Position numbers and translations under genes: made by a program
NCBI GenBank assembly: GCA_937887565.1
Contig: CALABS010000040.1
Span: 1 to 64,000 of the forward strand
Direction of reading: 5' to 3'
From: an uncultured Rhodospirillaceae bacterium
Lineage (GTDB): Bacteria; Pseudomonadota; Alphaproteobacteria; Rhodospirillales; Magnetospirillaceae
DNA length: 64,000 bases
In this document: piece after piece, positions 34,015 to 43,423 of the stretch
Numbering within the stretch: the stretch's first letter is position 1
How the letters are laid out: the number at the start of each line of letters is the position of its first letter
Notes under the pieces: model-generated
Told to the model about the DNA's origin: nothing
Seen by the model: the letters and a program-made list of their open reading frames with translations, nothing else
Database searches by the model: none

Positions 34015-37000
34015 ATGACAAGACAAACTACTGTCGACCTTCTGCACCACCTTGCTGGCCGCCCGGGCCACGACGAGGTCAAGGCGGATTTCCGCCAATT
34101 GCTGGTCGACGAATTCGACGTCGAGCTTCATGCATTGGATTTCGAACGCCGGGTACCCGAGGTGCGTGGGCGCCTTGATGCGCTGGTTGGGCGTACTGTA
34201 TTCGAGGCGAAAAGCGATCTCGATGCGGAGTGGACAGACGTCGAACGCCGCATGCCGGACTATCTCGCCGACCGCGAACGCGCGGAATGTGACCGCTTCG
34301 TCGGGATCGCGTCGGATGGCCTCAAATGGGCGGTCTTCGAGCTTTCCAACAACAAGCTGGTGGTGGTGAAGCGGACGACGCTGGACCCTGGAGACGCCGA
34401 ACGTTTCTTGGCTTGGTTGGATGGTCCCCTTGCACTGAAATCATCATTGCCGCCCGACCCGCTAACGGTTCGCGCGGAGCTCGGACAGGAATCCGTTGCA
34501 TACCGCCTCGTTAGAGGACAGCTGCATTCGCTCTGGGAATCCTTGAGGGACGATCCGGCGGTCGCGCTGAAGCGGCAGCTTTGGGGACAGTTGCTGAAGC
34601 TGGTCTACGGCCGGGACATCGAAGGCGATACCCTTTGGTTTCAGCACACCTTCCTTGTGGTCGTGGCCAAGTGCATCGCGCTCGCTGTCATGCGCATGCC
34701 GGAGGACGATCCGAAAAAGATGCTGTCAGGAGAGGCCTTCACGGCCGCTGGCATAAACGGTGCCGTGGAGAGCGATTTCTTTGATTGGGTTGTTGCGACT
34801 CCCGAGGGCGAGGCTCTTGTTCGTCGGATCATGAATCACGTTCGCCGCTTCCGGTTGTCGGAGGTGGAATGCGATGTTCTCAAGGTTCTTTACGAATCCT
34901 TGATCGATCGCGATGAGCGCCACGGCCTGGGAGAGTATTACACGCCGGATTGGCTTGCGGCGAAGGTTGTGAAGCGGGCGGTCGATCGCCCGTTGGAACA
35001 GCGCGTGCTAGATCCCGCCTGCGGATCGGGAACCTTCCTGTTTCATTCGATCCGCATTTTTCTTTCGGAAGCGGACCAGGCGGGTATGGCACTCGGCCAA
35101 CGCGCCCAAGAGGTTTGCGCTCACGTCGCGGGCACCGATATCCACCCGGTCGCGGTCATCATCGCGCGGGTGACCTACCTTCTCGCCTTGGCTCCGGCAT
35201 TGGCCGCCCGTTCGGGCGCACTGTCCATCCCGGTATATCTGGGCGACGCGATGCAGCTCTCGATTTCGGAATTCATGGCGGGGAAGGAACTGACGATCCG
35301 GGTTCCGCCGCCGCCCGCCGGCGAGGGCGCCAGCGGCGAGCAAGACGCCGAGGGACGCGAGCAGTTGGACTTTCCAGAAACCTTCTGCCGCGATCCGGCG
35401 CTATTTGACAAGGCGATCGACAGAATGCGCGGCGGATCGGAAGCGGGAATGACCCGCGAACAGATCGAGGCGGCGCTGCACCGCATTGTCGAACGGCACT
35501 ATCGCGCTGACGTCACCACGGAACAGACGATGGCGATCGGCGATCTTGGCCGAACTTACGTCACGTTCGACAGGCTTCGCCGTGAGAAACGCGATACGGT
35601 TTGGGCGTATGTCGCGCGCAACCTCTCGCGACCTCTTGCCTTTTCCGCTGGCGGAGGGTGGGCCAATGTGGTGGTGGGGAATCCGCCCTGGGTTGCCTAT
35701 CGGCATATGAGCGCTGACCTGAAAAGACGGTTCAAGGAGCTCGCGGTCGGTGAGCGCGTTTATGTGGGGCGTGTTCCTTCCCATAATGACCTCTGCTCGT
35801 TGTTCACCGTGCGGGCCACCAAGCTCTATTTGCGTTCCGGCGGACGCATCGCGTTTGTCCTACCGTTGGCGGCACTAACGCGAGGTCAGTTCGAGCCGTT
35901 CCGAAAAGGATCGTTTCAATCAGTCCGTATCGCCTGGGAGGAGGCGTGGACCATGGACGAATCTGTATACCCTTTATTTCCAGTGCCGGCTTGCGTGGTG
36001 ATCGGGCACCGGCGCGCGACTGCCAGACCAATGCCGATGACGGTCACCACTTATTCAGGGCGGCTTCCATATCGAGACGCGCCAGAGGATTTGGCCGACG
36101 CCCAATTAGCCGTTGCGATCGGGTCGCCCGCGCCAGACGTAGCACAAAGTTCCGGCGGCTCCGTCTACAGGACCCGGTTCCGGCAAGGCGCGATCCTCGT
36201 CCCGAGAATGCTTTGTCTCGTCGACCGGAAGATGTCCGGGCGCCTTGGTGCCGATCCGTCGGCACCTCTAGTCGTCAGCAGGAGGTCAAGGCTGGAAAGG
36301 ATGCCGTGGAAGAGCGCAGATAGTATCGAAAATAGAGTTGAGCTCGAATTTTTACGCAATGCTTTCCTTGGCGAATCCGTCCTCCCCTACCGCCTCCTGA
36401 GGACATTTGAAGCTGTTATTCCAATAACGAACGAAGGGGTGATGCTGGATGCCGCCATGGCGGCGGATCGCGGCCTTTCGGATCTTCATGGCTGGCTTAC
36501 CAAGGCCGAGCGAACCTGGAGCACTCACAATCGCTCGATCAGGTCGCTTTCTCAACAGCTGGACTACATCGGTCAGCTTTCGGCACAGTTTCCAATCGCC
36601 CCACTGAGAGTCGCCTACGCCAAGGCTGGAATCAAGCCGGCCGCCTGCCTGTTGCGTGATCCAAGAGGTGTGGTGGATCACAAGCTTTACTGGATGGCAC
36701 CTGCGTCAGAATCAGAAGGATACTATCTTGTCGCCATCCTCAATAGCGAAACGACCCGCTCGTTGGCGGCGCGGTTTCAGTCACGCGGCATATTTGGCGC
36801 TCGAGACTTCGACAAGGTCATGTTCAATTTGCCAATTCCGCGCTTCAATCCCGAACTTCGTCTTCACACCGAGTTGGAGAAATTAGCCCGACAGGCCGAG
36901 GCGTTGGCGGCAGGGATGTTACTTCCGGAGAGAGCCGGCTTCCAGAAGGCGCGCGGGCTCATACGCATCGGCTTGGCCGAGGCGGGGCTGTCGCAGCAGA

Positions 37001-37047
37001 TCGATGCGCTGGTCGCGATCCTGCTGGAATCAACTGTGTCAGAGTAG
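34015..37047 (+). CDS. single-chain Type IIG restriction-modification enzyme
   Basis: 1010 residues. N-terminal PD-(D/E)xK nuclease candidate near 55-70 (LDALVGRTVFEAKSDL, with D and E-x-K), helical connector, N6-adenine methyltransferase with SAM motif DPACGSGTF (about 333) and catalytic NPPW (about 556), then a target-recognition half to the end. Order and size match Type IIG/IIL enzymes (Eco57I/MmeI-like). G+C is visibly lower and codon use less biased than neighbours, which indicates recent acquisition. It stands alone between two chromosomal genes. Confidence 0.85.
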   Translation: MTRQTTVDLLHHLAGRPGHDEVKADFRQLLVDEFDVELHALDFERRVPEVRGRLDALVGRTVFEAKSDLDAEWTDVERRMPDYLADRERAECDRFVGIASDGLKWAVFELSNNKLVVVKRTTLDPGDAERFLAWLDGPLALKSSLPPDPLTVRAELGQESVAYRLVRGQLHSLWESLRDDPAVALKRQLWGQLLKLVYGRDIEGDTLWFQHTFLVVVAKCIALAVMRMPEDDPKKMLSGEAFTAAGINGAVESDFFDWVVATPEGEALVRRIMNHVRRFRLSEVECDVLKVLYESLIDRDERHGLGEYYTPDWLAAKVVKRAVDRPLEQRVLDPACGSGTFLFHSIRIFLSEADQAGMALGQRAQEVCAHVAGTDIHPVAVIIARVTYLLALAPALAARSGALSIPVYLGDAMQLSISEFMAGKELTIRVPPPPAGEGASGEQDAEGREQLDFPETFCRDPALFDKAIDRMRGGSEAGMTREQIEAALHRIVERHYRADVTTEQTMAIGDLGRTYVTFDRLRREKRDTVWAYVARNLSRPLAFSAGGGWANVVVGNPPWVAYRHMSADLKRRFKELAVGERVYVGRVPSHNDLCSLFTVRATKLYLRSGGRIAFVLPLAALTRGQFEPFRKGSFQSVRIAWEEAWTMDESVYPLFPVPACVVIGHRRATARPMPMTVTTYSGRLPYRDAPEDLADAQLAVAIGSPAPDVAQSSGGSVYRTRFRQGAILVPRMLCLVDRKMSGRLGADPSAPLVVSRRSRLERMPWKSADSIENRVELEFLRNAFLGESVLPYRLLRTFEAVIPITNEGVMLDAAMAADRGLSDLHGWLTKAERTWSTHNRSIRSLSQQLDYIGQLSAQFPIAPLRVAYAKAGIKPAACLLRDPRGVVDHKLYWMAPASESEGYYLVAILNSETTRSLAARFQSRGIFGARDFDKVMFNLPIPRFNPELRLHTELEKLARQAEALAAGMLLPERAGFQKARGLIRIGLAEAGLSQQIDALVAILLESTVSE

Positions 37048-37130
37048 CCACACCCGCCTTGTTTTTGACATTCACCCGGCGGAAACACCTGGACATATAA
37101 CATCACGGTCATTCCCAAGAGGTGGCCGCG

Positions 37131-37877
37131 ATGAACGAGCGCTGGTTTCTCGACAACTTCCTGAACATCGCCCGCGAGTTTTATCCCGAGAGCGTCTTCG
37201 TCGACGGCCTGGCCCTGCCCTGCGCGGCGCCGGGCGACTATGACGGGCCCGTCCGCCTCAGCGGCGATCTGGTCGAGATCGACTTCGCCGGCCGGCCGCA
37301 TTTGTGGCTGTTCGCCTCGGTGTTCTCGCCCGAGGTGGTGGCCGGCGGCACCATCGGGCGGCTGTTCGCCTATGACCGCGTGTTCCGCGCCACCGACCGC
37401 CGCGACCTCGCCGCGCGGATCGAGGCCGCCGCCCGCCGCCGCCGCCGCGACGCCGGCCACCCCGCCATCGCCCGCCTGCTGGCCCGCATGCGGCCCGAGT
37501 TCGACTCCTGGAACCTGGTGGTCTGCGGCGGGCGCGGCTGCGAGCTGGCCGGACGCGACGACAATCCCATGTACCGCCTCTATGCCCCGCTGTCGGCGAT
37601 GATCGAGGGCATCCGCGACGTCAACACCTGGCACTTCTACCAGACCACCACCGGCTTCGACCTCCGTTCGCTGTGGGACCTGGCGGCGTTCGGGCGGCTG
37701 TCTCTGGCCGAGCGGCTGTCCATCTGGTCGGGCGGCGACTTTCCGCTGCCGGCACCCGACGACGACTTCGACATCCTGGTCAAACGCGACCTGCACATGA
37801 AGCGCCGCAAGGGGCCGCACGCCGAGGGCTGGCGGGCCTGGGTGTCCGAGAGCGGCCAGCTCCTGGCGGCGGAATGA
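37131..37877 (+). CDS. hypothetical protein
   Basis: 248 residues from ATG 37131 (an in-frame GTG at 37122 adds three). Soluble, no signal peptide. Recognisable blocks are 'LDNFLNIAREFYPESVFVDGLALP', an Arg-rich helix 'ARRRRRDAGHPAIARLLARM' and 'RDLHMKRRKGPHAEGW'. I do not know the family. GC content returns to the genome norm. It is convergent with msbA three bases away. Confidence 0.65.
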   Translation: MNERWFLDNFLNIAREFYPESVFVDGLALPCAAPGDYDGPVRLSGDLVEIDFAGRPHLWLFASVFSPEVVAGGTIGRLFAYDRVFRATDRRDLAARIEAAARRRRRDAGHPAIARLLARMRPEFDSWNLVVCGGRGCELAGRDDNPMYRLYAPLSAMIEGIRDVNTWHFYQTTTGFDLRSLWDLAAFGRLSLAERLSIWSGGDFPLPAPDDDFDILVKRDLHMKRRKGPHAEGWRAWVSESGQLLAAE

Positions 37878-37880
37878 CCC

Positions 37881-39653
37881 TCAGCCCTGCTGTTCGCCGG
37901 CGAACTGGAGCGCATGCAGATGGGCGTAAAGGCCCCGCCGCGCCAGCAGGTCGTCGTGCCGGCCCGATTCCGCCACCTGCCCGCCCCGGAAGACGTGGAT
38001 GACGTCGGCGTCGACGATGGTCGACAGGCGGTGGGCGATCACGATGGTCGTCCGGTTGGCCATCAGCCGGCGCAAGGCCGCCTGGATATGGCGCTCGGAT
38101 TCGGTGTCGAGCGCGCTGGTGGCCTCGTCCAGCAGCAAAATGGGGGCGTCCTTGAGGACCGCCCGCGCGATGGCGAGGCGCTGGCGCTGGCCGCCGGACA
38201 GGCGGGTGCCGTGTTCGCCCACCCGGGTGTCCCAGCCCTGGGGCAGGCGGTCGATGAAGTCCTCGGCGGCGGCGACGCGGGCGGCGGCCCGCACCTCGTC
38301 GTCGCTGGCATCCATGCGGCCGTAGCGGATGTTCTGCATCACGGTGTCATCGAACAGCACCACTTCCTGGCTGACCAGCGCCATGCAGTCGCGCAAGGAC
38401 GACAGGCCGGCGTCGCGGACGTCGACGCCGTTGACCACCACCCGTCCGGCCTGGGGAGTGTAGAAGCGGGGAATCAGGTTGAGCACCGTGCTCTTGCCGG
38501 CCCCCGACGGGCCCACCAGGGCGGTGACGCCGCCGGCCGGCGCCTCGAAGCCGACGCCGTCCAAGGCGGCGTGGTCGCCGTCATAGGAGAACGACACCCC
38601 CTCGAACCGCACCGCGCCGGCGACGCGCGGCACCGCCACCGGCCGGGGCGGATCGACGATGGCGGGCCCGCGATCCAGCAGCCCGAACACCCGCTCGGCT
38701 GCCGCCAGCCCTTCCTGAAGCTGGGCGTTGACCTTGGACAGGGCGCGCAGCGGCTGGTAGGCCATCAACACCGCCGCGATGAACGAGAAGAAGGCGCCGG
38801 GAGAGGTGGCGCCCTCGATCACCCGGGCGCCGCCATAGACGATCACCGCCGCCACCGCGATGCCGCCGAAGGCGTCGATGATCGGCTGTGCCGCCGCCCG
38901 CACCCGCGTCGCCTGGATCGACAGCGAGAACAGCGATTCCACCAGCGTGGCCGCCTTGCGGCCTTCATAGGCCTCCATGCAATAGGCCTTGATGATGCGG
39001 ATGCCCTGGAAGCTCTGCGACAGCAGGGTGTTCAGGTCGCCCATCGTGTCCTGGGTCCGCAGCGACACCCGCCGCATGCGCTTGCCGAGCCGCTGGATCG
39101 GAATGATCGTCGCCGGCGCCACCACCAGCGCGACGACGGTCAGCAGCCAGTCCTGGTAGACCATCACGCCGACCAGGAAGATCAGCGCCAGCACGTCGCG
39201 GCCAAGCCCCACCAACACGTTGGACACCGCCTGGCGCATGGCGCTGATGTCGTAGGTGAAGTGCGAGATCAGCTCACCGGAATGGTGGGCCTGGAACAGC
39301 GCCAGGTCCTGGCCCAGCAGGTGGTCGTACAGCCGCACCTGGGTGTCCGAGATGATGCGTTGGCCGACATAGGCGATCGTCACTTCCTGGGCGTAGCTGG
39401 CCAGGCTCTTGACCAGGAAGGTGGCCAGGACGCCGCCGCCCACCAGCCACAGCATGGTGGCGTTCTTTTCGACGAACACCTTGTTCACCACCGGGTCCAT
39501 CAGCCACGCCGTCGCGGCGGTGGTGCCGGCCACCAGCGCCATGCACACCACGCCGGCCGCCAGATGCCAGAGATAGGGCCGCACGGCCTCGGTCAGGAGG
39601 CGCCGCATCAGCGCCGTCGAACGACTGTCGGTGAGGGGACGTTTCGCGGTCAT
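37881..39653 (-). CDS. msbA: lipid A exporter-type ABC transporter (MsbA-like)
   Basis: 590 residues from ATG 39653. Six-span exporter domain (about 20-310) and nucleotide-binding domain with Walker A GPSGAGKST, Q-loop, LSGGQRQRLAIARA, Walker B ILLLDEATSALD and switch His in IAHRLST. A half-transporter forming homodimers. It flips lipid A-core across the inner membrane, a role supported by the divergent waaA-lpxK-lpxL cluster next door. Other exporter substrates cannot be excluded. Confidence 0.85.
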   Translation of the reverse strand: MTAKRPLTDSRSTALMRRLLTEAVRPYLWHLAAGVVCMALVAGTTAATAWLMDPVVNKVFVEKNATMLWLVGGGVLATFLVKSLASYAQEVTIAYVGQRIISDTQVRLYDHLLGQDLALFQAHHSGELISHFTYDISAMRQAVSNVLVGLGRDVLALIFLVGVMVYQDWLLTVVALVVAPATIIPIQRLGKRMRRVSLRTQDTMGDLNTLLSQSFQGIRIIKAYCMEAYEGRKAATLVESLFSLSIQATRVRAAAQPIIDAFGGIAVAAVIVYGGARVIEGATSPGAFFSFIAAVLMAYQPLRALSKVNAQLQEGLAAAERVFGLLDRGPAIVDPPRPVAVPRVAGAVRFEGVSFSYDGDHAALDGVGFEAPAGGVTALVGPSGAGKSTVLNLIPRFYTPQAGRVVVNGVDVRDAGLSSLRDCMALVSQEVVLFDDTVMQNIRYGRMDASDDEVRAAARVAAAEDFIDRLPQGWDTRVGEHGTRLSGGQRQRLAIARAVLKDAPILLLDEATSALDTESERHIQAALRRLMANRTTIVIAHRLSTIVDADVIHVFRGGQVAESGRHDDLLARRGLYAHLHALQFAGEQQG

Positions 39654-39798
39654 GCCCGGCCTATACACCACCCTGGCATGGGGAACAAGGACACTGCCCG
39701 CCGGCGTCCCCCGCCGGCCTCCAAGGAGCGCCGCCTTTGACCGCGACGGCGGTTCCGTGCTAGGCGTTCGCCCTGTTCTTCCCCGCCAGGACGGATCC

Positions 39799-40491
39799 GT
39801 GTCCCATATCGACTTGCCGGAGATCGCCGGCGCCGCCGAACCGCTGACCAGCCGCCAGCGCCTGCGGGCGCTGATGGACATGTGGCTGGTGGATCACGGA
39901 TTCATCCGCGACATCTACTGCAACATCCACCGGCTGTCGCCCAAGGCCTGGCGCTCGGCCCAGCCGTCGCCCCGCCACCTCGCCTGGGCCAAGCGGCAGG
40001 GCGTGCGCACCGTCGTCAACCTGCGCGGCCGGCGAGATCGCTGCGGGTCCTACATCCTCGAGCGCGAGGCCTGCGCGGCGCTGGGCCTGACCCTGGTCGA
40101 CATGCCGGTGCGCTCGCGCAAGCCGCTGGAGAAGGACACCATCCTCGCCGCCGCCGCGCTGTTCGAGCGGATCGAGTATCCGATCCTGCTGCACTGCAAG
40201 TCCGGGGCCGACCGCGCCGGGCTGATGTCCACCCTTTATCTTCACCTGCACGAAGGGGTGCCGCTGCCGACCGCCATGGGCCAGCTGTCGCTACGCTACG
40301 GCCATGTGCGCCAGGCCAAGACCGGCGTGATCGACTTCTTCTACGAACGCTATCTCGCCGATTCGCGCGCGCGGCCGATGACGCTGCTGGAATGGGTGGC
40401 CGACGTGTACGACCCCGCCGTCCTGGAAGCCGACTTCCACGAGAACTGGCTGGCGGGCATCATCGTCAACAGGATCCTGCGGCGGGAGTGA
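39799..40491 (+). CDS. dual-specificity/tyrosine phosphatase family protein
   Basis: 230 residues from a GTG at 39799. Cys-based phosphatase with signature HCKSGADRAG (H-C-x5-R, Cys about 135) and general-acid region. The N-terminal part has 'HRLSPKAWRSAQPSPRHLAWAKRQGVRTVVNLRG', typical of DSP-PTPase domains. First gene of the Kdo/lipid A operon, seven bases before the DUF374 gene. It could act on a lipid or sugar phosphate rather than a protein. Confidence 0.82.
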   Translation: MSHIDLPEIAGAAEPLTSRQRLRALMDMWLVDHGFIRDIYCNIHRLSPKAWRSAQPSPRHLAWAKRQGVRTVVNLRGRRDRCGSYILEREACAALGLTLVDMPVRSRKPLEKDTILAAAALFERIEYPILLHCKSGADRAGLMSTLYLHLHEGVPLPTAMGQLSLRYGHVRQAKTGVIDFFYERYLADSRARPMTLLEWVADVYDPAVLEADFHENWLAGIIVNRILRRE

Positions 40492-40498
40492 GGCCGGC

Positions 40499-41194
40499 AT
40501 GGGACTGGCGAAGAGGATCGGCAAGAGCGAATCCCTGCGGGGCGCCCTGTGCTGGCTTGCCGCCCAATACATCCGCCTGGTGTGGGCCTCCGGCCGCTGG
40601 AGCGTGACCGGCGACGGCCCGCCGCGCCGGCTGTGGGACGACGGGCGGCCGTTCATCCTGGCCTTCTGGCACAACCGCCTCTTGATGATGCCGCGCTGCT
40701 GGCGGCGGGGTGTGCCCATCCACATGCTGATCAGCCAGCACCGCGACGGTCAGTTGATCGCCCGCACGGTGGCCCATTTCAGCATCCGGACCGTGGCCGG
40801 CTCGACCACCCGCGGCGGGGCCGGGGCCCTCCGGGCCATGCTGAAGGCGCTCAAGGCGGGCGAATGCGTCGGCATCACCCCCGACGGCCCCAAGGGCCCG
40901 CGCCAGCGCGCCTCGGACGGCATCGTCGCGGTGGCGCGCATGTCCGGCTGCCCGATCATCCCCGTCACCTATGCGGTCGCGCGGCGCAAGCTGCTGCGCT
41001 CGTGGGACCGGTTCGTGGTGCCGCTGCCGTTCACGCGCGGCGTCATCGCCTGGGGCGAGCCCATCGAGGTGCCGCGCGACGGCGACGAGGAGGAGGCGCG
41101 CCGCCGCATCGAGGCGGCCATGAACGCCCTGGCCGACGCCGCCGACGCCGCCGTCGGCGCCGAGCCCGTCCCTCCGGCCGAGGTGCCGGCATGA
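40499..41194 (+). CDS. DUF374 lysophospholipid acyltransferase family protein
   Basis: 231 residues. PlsC-like fold of the DUF374 family, with the acyltransferase HisAsp-type site around FWHNRLLMMP, 'STTRGGAGALRAMLKALKAGE' and DGPKGPRQ. The family is found beside waaA in many alphaproteobacteria and probably acylates a lipid A or phospholipid intermediate. Membrane-associated through an N-terminal hydrophobic helix. It overlaps waaA by four bases. Confidence 0.85.
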   Translation: MGLAKRIGKSESLRGALCWLAAQYIRLVWASGRWSVTGDGPPRRLWDDGRPFILAFWHNRLLMMPRCWRRGVPIHMLISQHRDGQLIARTVAHFSIRTVAGSTTRGGAGALRAMLKALKAGECVGITPDGPKGPRQRASDGIVAVARMSGCPIIPVTYAVARRKLLRSWDRFVVPLPFTRGVIAWGEPIEVPRDGDEEEARRRIEAAMNALADAADAAVGAEPVPPAEVPA

Positions 41195-42468
41195 TCGCCG
41201 GCCTGTACCGGCTGGCGACCTTCGCCGGCGGGCCGCTGATCCGGGCCGCCCTGGCCCGGCGAATGGCGCGCGGCAAGGAAGACCGGCAGCGTTTCGGCGA
41301 GCGTCTGGGCCGGCCGTCGCTTCCCCGTCCCGACGGCCCGCTGGTCTGGCTGCACTGCGCCTCGGTGGGCGAGAGCCTGTCCATGCTGCCGCTGGTCGAG
41401 CGCATCGTGGCGCGGCCGGGCCTGCGCCTGTTGATGACCACCGGCACCGTCACCTCGGCCCGGCTGATGGCGCAACGGCTGCCGGCGGGCGCGCTGCATC
41501 AATATGCGCCGGTGGACCGGGTCGCCTGGGTGCGCTCGTTCCTCGACCACTGGCGACCCGACCTGGCGCTGTGGGCCGAATCCGAGTTCTGGCCCAACCT
41601 GCTGGCCGAGACCCGTCGGCGCGGCATCCCGCGGGTGCTGGTGAACGCGCGGATGTCCGAGCGGTCCCATCGCGGTTGGTCGCGGCTGCCCGGCTTCGCC
41701 CGCTGGCTGCTGTCCCATTTCGCCCTCTGCCTGGCCCAGACCCCGGAGGACGCCGCCCGCCTGCGCGCCCTGGGCGCGGCGGACGTGCGCTGCCTGGGCA
41801 ACCTGAAACTGGCGGCGCCGCCGCTGCCCTGCGACGACGCCGACCTGGCGGCGCTGCGCGCCGCCGTCGGCCCGCGGCCGCTATGGCTGGCGGCCAGCAC
41901 CCATTCCCCCGAGGAAGCGCTGATCGGCCGCGTCCACCGCACCCTGGCGGCGGCCCATCCCGACCTGCTGACCGTCATCGTTCCCCGCCATCCTCATCGC
42001 GGCCCCGAAATCCAGGGTCAACTGAAGGCGGCCGGCCTGGCCGCCGACCTGCGCTCGGCGGGCGGCGGTCCGGCTTCCGAGATTTACGTGGCCGACACCA
42101 TGGGCGAATTGGGCCTGTTCTACCGCCTTTCCCCCATCGTCTTCGTCGGCAAGAGCCTGGCCGCCGAAGGAGGCCAGAACCCCGTCGAGCCGGCGCGGCT
42201 GGGGGCGGCGGTGCTGTTCGGGCCGCTGATGGGCAATTTTCCCGGCACCGTGCCGTCCATGCTGGCGGCGGGCGCCGCCCGCCAGGTGGCCGACGAGACC
42301 GAACTGGCCCAGGCGGTCGCCGCCCTGCTGGCCGAGCCCGCCCGGCTGGCCGAGGCCCGCGCCCGCGCCCTGGCCTGGGCCGAGGGCGAGGCCGGCGCCC
42401 TGGAGGCGGTGGCCGAGGCGCTGGAGCCGTTCCTGGCCGAGGTCGAGGCACGCCATGCGCGCGCCTGA
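41191..42468 (+). CDS. waaA: 3-deoxy-D-manno-octulosonic acid transferase
   Basis: 425 residues. GT30 enzyme: N-terminal membrane-proximal helix, VWLHCASVGESLSMLPLVE, 'LALWAESEFWPNLL' and the C-domain FVGKSLAAEGGQNPVEPARL. It adds Kdo from CMP-Kdo to lipid IVA. ATG in the ATGA overlap with DUF374; overlaps lpxK by 14 bases. How many Kdo residues it adds is not visible. Confidence 0.95.
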   Translation: MIAGLYRLATFAGGPLIRAALARRMARGKEDRQRFGERLGRPSLPRPDGPLVWLHCASVGESLSMLPLVERIVARPGLRLLMTTGTVTSARLMAQRLPAGALHQYAPVDRVAWVRSFLDHWRPDLALWAESEFWPNLLAETRRRGIPRVLVNARMSERSHRGWSRLPGFARWLLSHFALCLAQTPEDAARLRALGAADVRCLGNLKLAAPPLPCDDADLAALRAAVGPRPLWLAASTHSPEEALIGRVHRTLAAAHPDLLTVIVPRHPHRGPEIQGQLKAAGLAADLRSAGGGPASEIYVADTMGELGLFYRLSPIVFVGKSLAAEGGQNPVEPARLGAAVLFGPLMGNFPGTVPSMLAAGAARQVADETELAQAVAALLAEPARLAEARARALAWAEGEAGALEAVAEALEPFLAEVEARHARA

Positions 42469-43423
42469 GTTCTGGCGCCATGACGGCCCGCTGGCCCGCT
42501 TGCTGGCGCCGCTGGGCCGGCTGTGGAGCTGGGGCGTCGACCGCCGCCTGGCCGAGACCGAGGCCTGGCGCGCCGCCGTGCCGGTGATCTGCGTCGGCAA
42601 CATCGTCGCCGGCGGCGCCGGCAAGACCCCGGTGGCCATCGCCCTGGCCGAACGGCTGACGGCGCGGGGCCGCGCGGTGGCGATGCTGAGTCGCGGCCAT
42701 GGCGGCCGCGAGGTGGGTCCGCGCCGGGTCGATCCGCTGCGCCACGACGCCGCCCGCGTCGGCGACGAACCGCTGCTGCTGGCCCGCGCCGCCCCCACCT
42801 GGGTGGCCCGTTGGCGCCCCGACGGCGCCGTCGCCGCCACCGAGGCCGGGGCCGAGGTCATCGTCATGGACGACGGCTTTCAGAACCCGACGCTGGCCAA
42901 GGATCTGTCGCTGGTGGTGGTGGACGGCGGCTACGGCTTCGGCAACGGCCGCGTCATCCCCGCCGGCCCCTGCCGCGAGCCGGTGGACAAGGGCCTGGCC
43001 CGCGCCGACGCCGTGGTGCTGATCGGCGACGACACCGCCGGCGTCGCCCGCTTGCTGGCCGCCACCCCGGTGCTGCGGGCCCGGCTGGTCCCCGGCCCCG
43101 AGGCGGCGGCCCTCGCCGGCAAACCGGTGGTGGCCTTCGCCGGCATCGGTCGGCCGGAAAAATTCTTCGCCACACTGAGGTCCGTCGGCGCCCGCGTCGT
43201 CGAGACCCGCCCCTTTGCCGACCACCACCCCTATTCCCACGCCGAGATCGAGGAGCTGCTGGCGGTGGCCGCCGAGGCCGGAGCGATTGCGGTGACCACC
43301 GAGAAGGACCTGACGCGCGTCCCCGAGACCCTGCGGAACCGAATCTCCGTCTTGACGGTGCGGCTGGAGTGGGAGGATACCAGGGCCCTGGATCGCTTGC
43401 TGGACAGGGTCGTTTCGGGGTGA
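42455..43423 (+). CDS. lpxK: tetraacyldisaccharide 4'-kinase
   Basis: 322 residues. 'VPVICVGNIVAGGAGKTPVAI' gives the P-loop; 'SRGHGG', MDDGFQNPTLAKDLSLVVVDG and 'AFAGIGRPEKFF' are family landmarks. It phosphorylates the 4' position of the lipid A disaccharide at the membrane. The N-terminal helix anchors it. Translationally coupled on both sides. Confidence 0.95.
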   Translation: MRAPEFWRHDGPLARLLAPLGRLWSWGVDRRLAETEAWRAAVPVICVGNIVAGGAGKTPVAIALAERLTARGRAVAMLSRGHGGREVGPRRVDPLRHDAARVGDEPLLLARAAPTWVARWRPDGAVAATEAGAEVIVMDDGFQNPTLAKDLSLVVVDGGYGFGNGRVIPAGPCREPVDKGLARADAVVLIGDDTAGVARLLAATPVLRARLVPGPEAAALAGKPVVAFAGIGRPEKFFATLRSVGARVVETRPFADHHPYSHAEIEELLAVAAEAGAIAVTTEKDLTRVPETLRNRISVLTVRLEWEDTRALDRLLDRVVSG

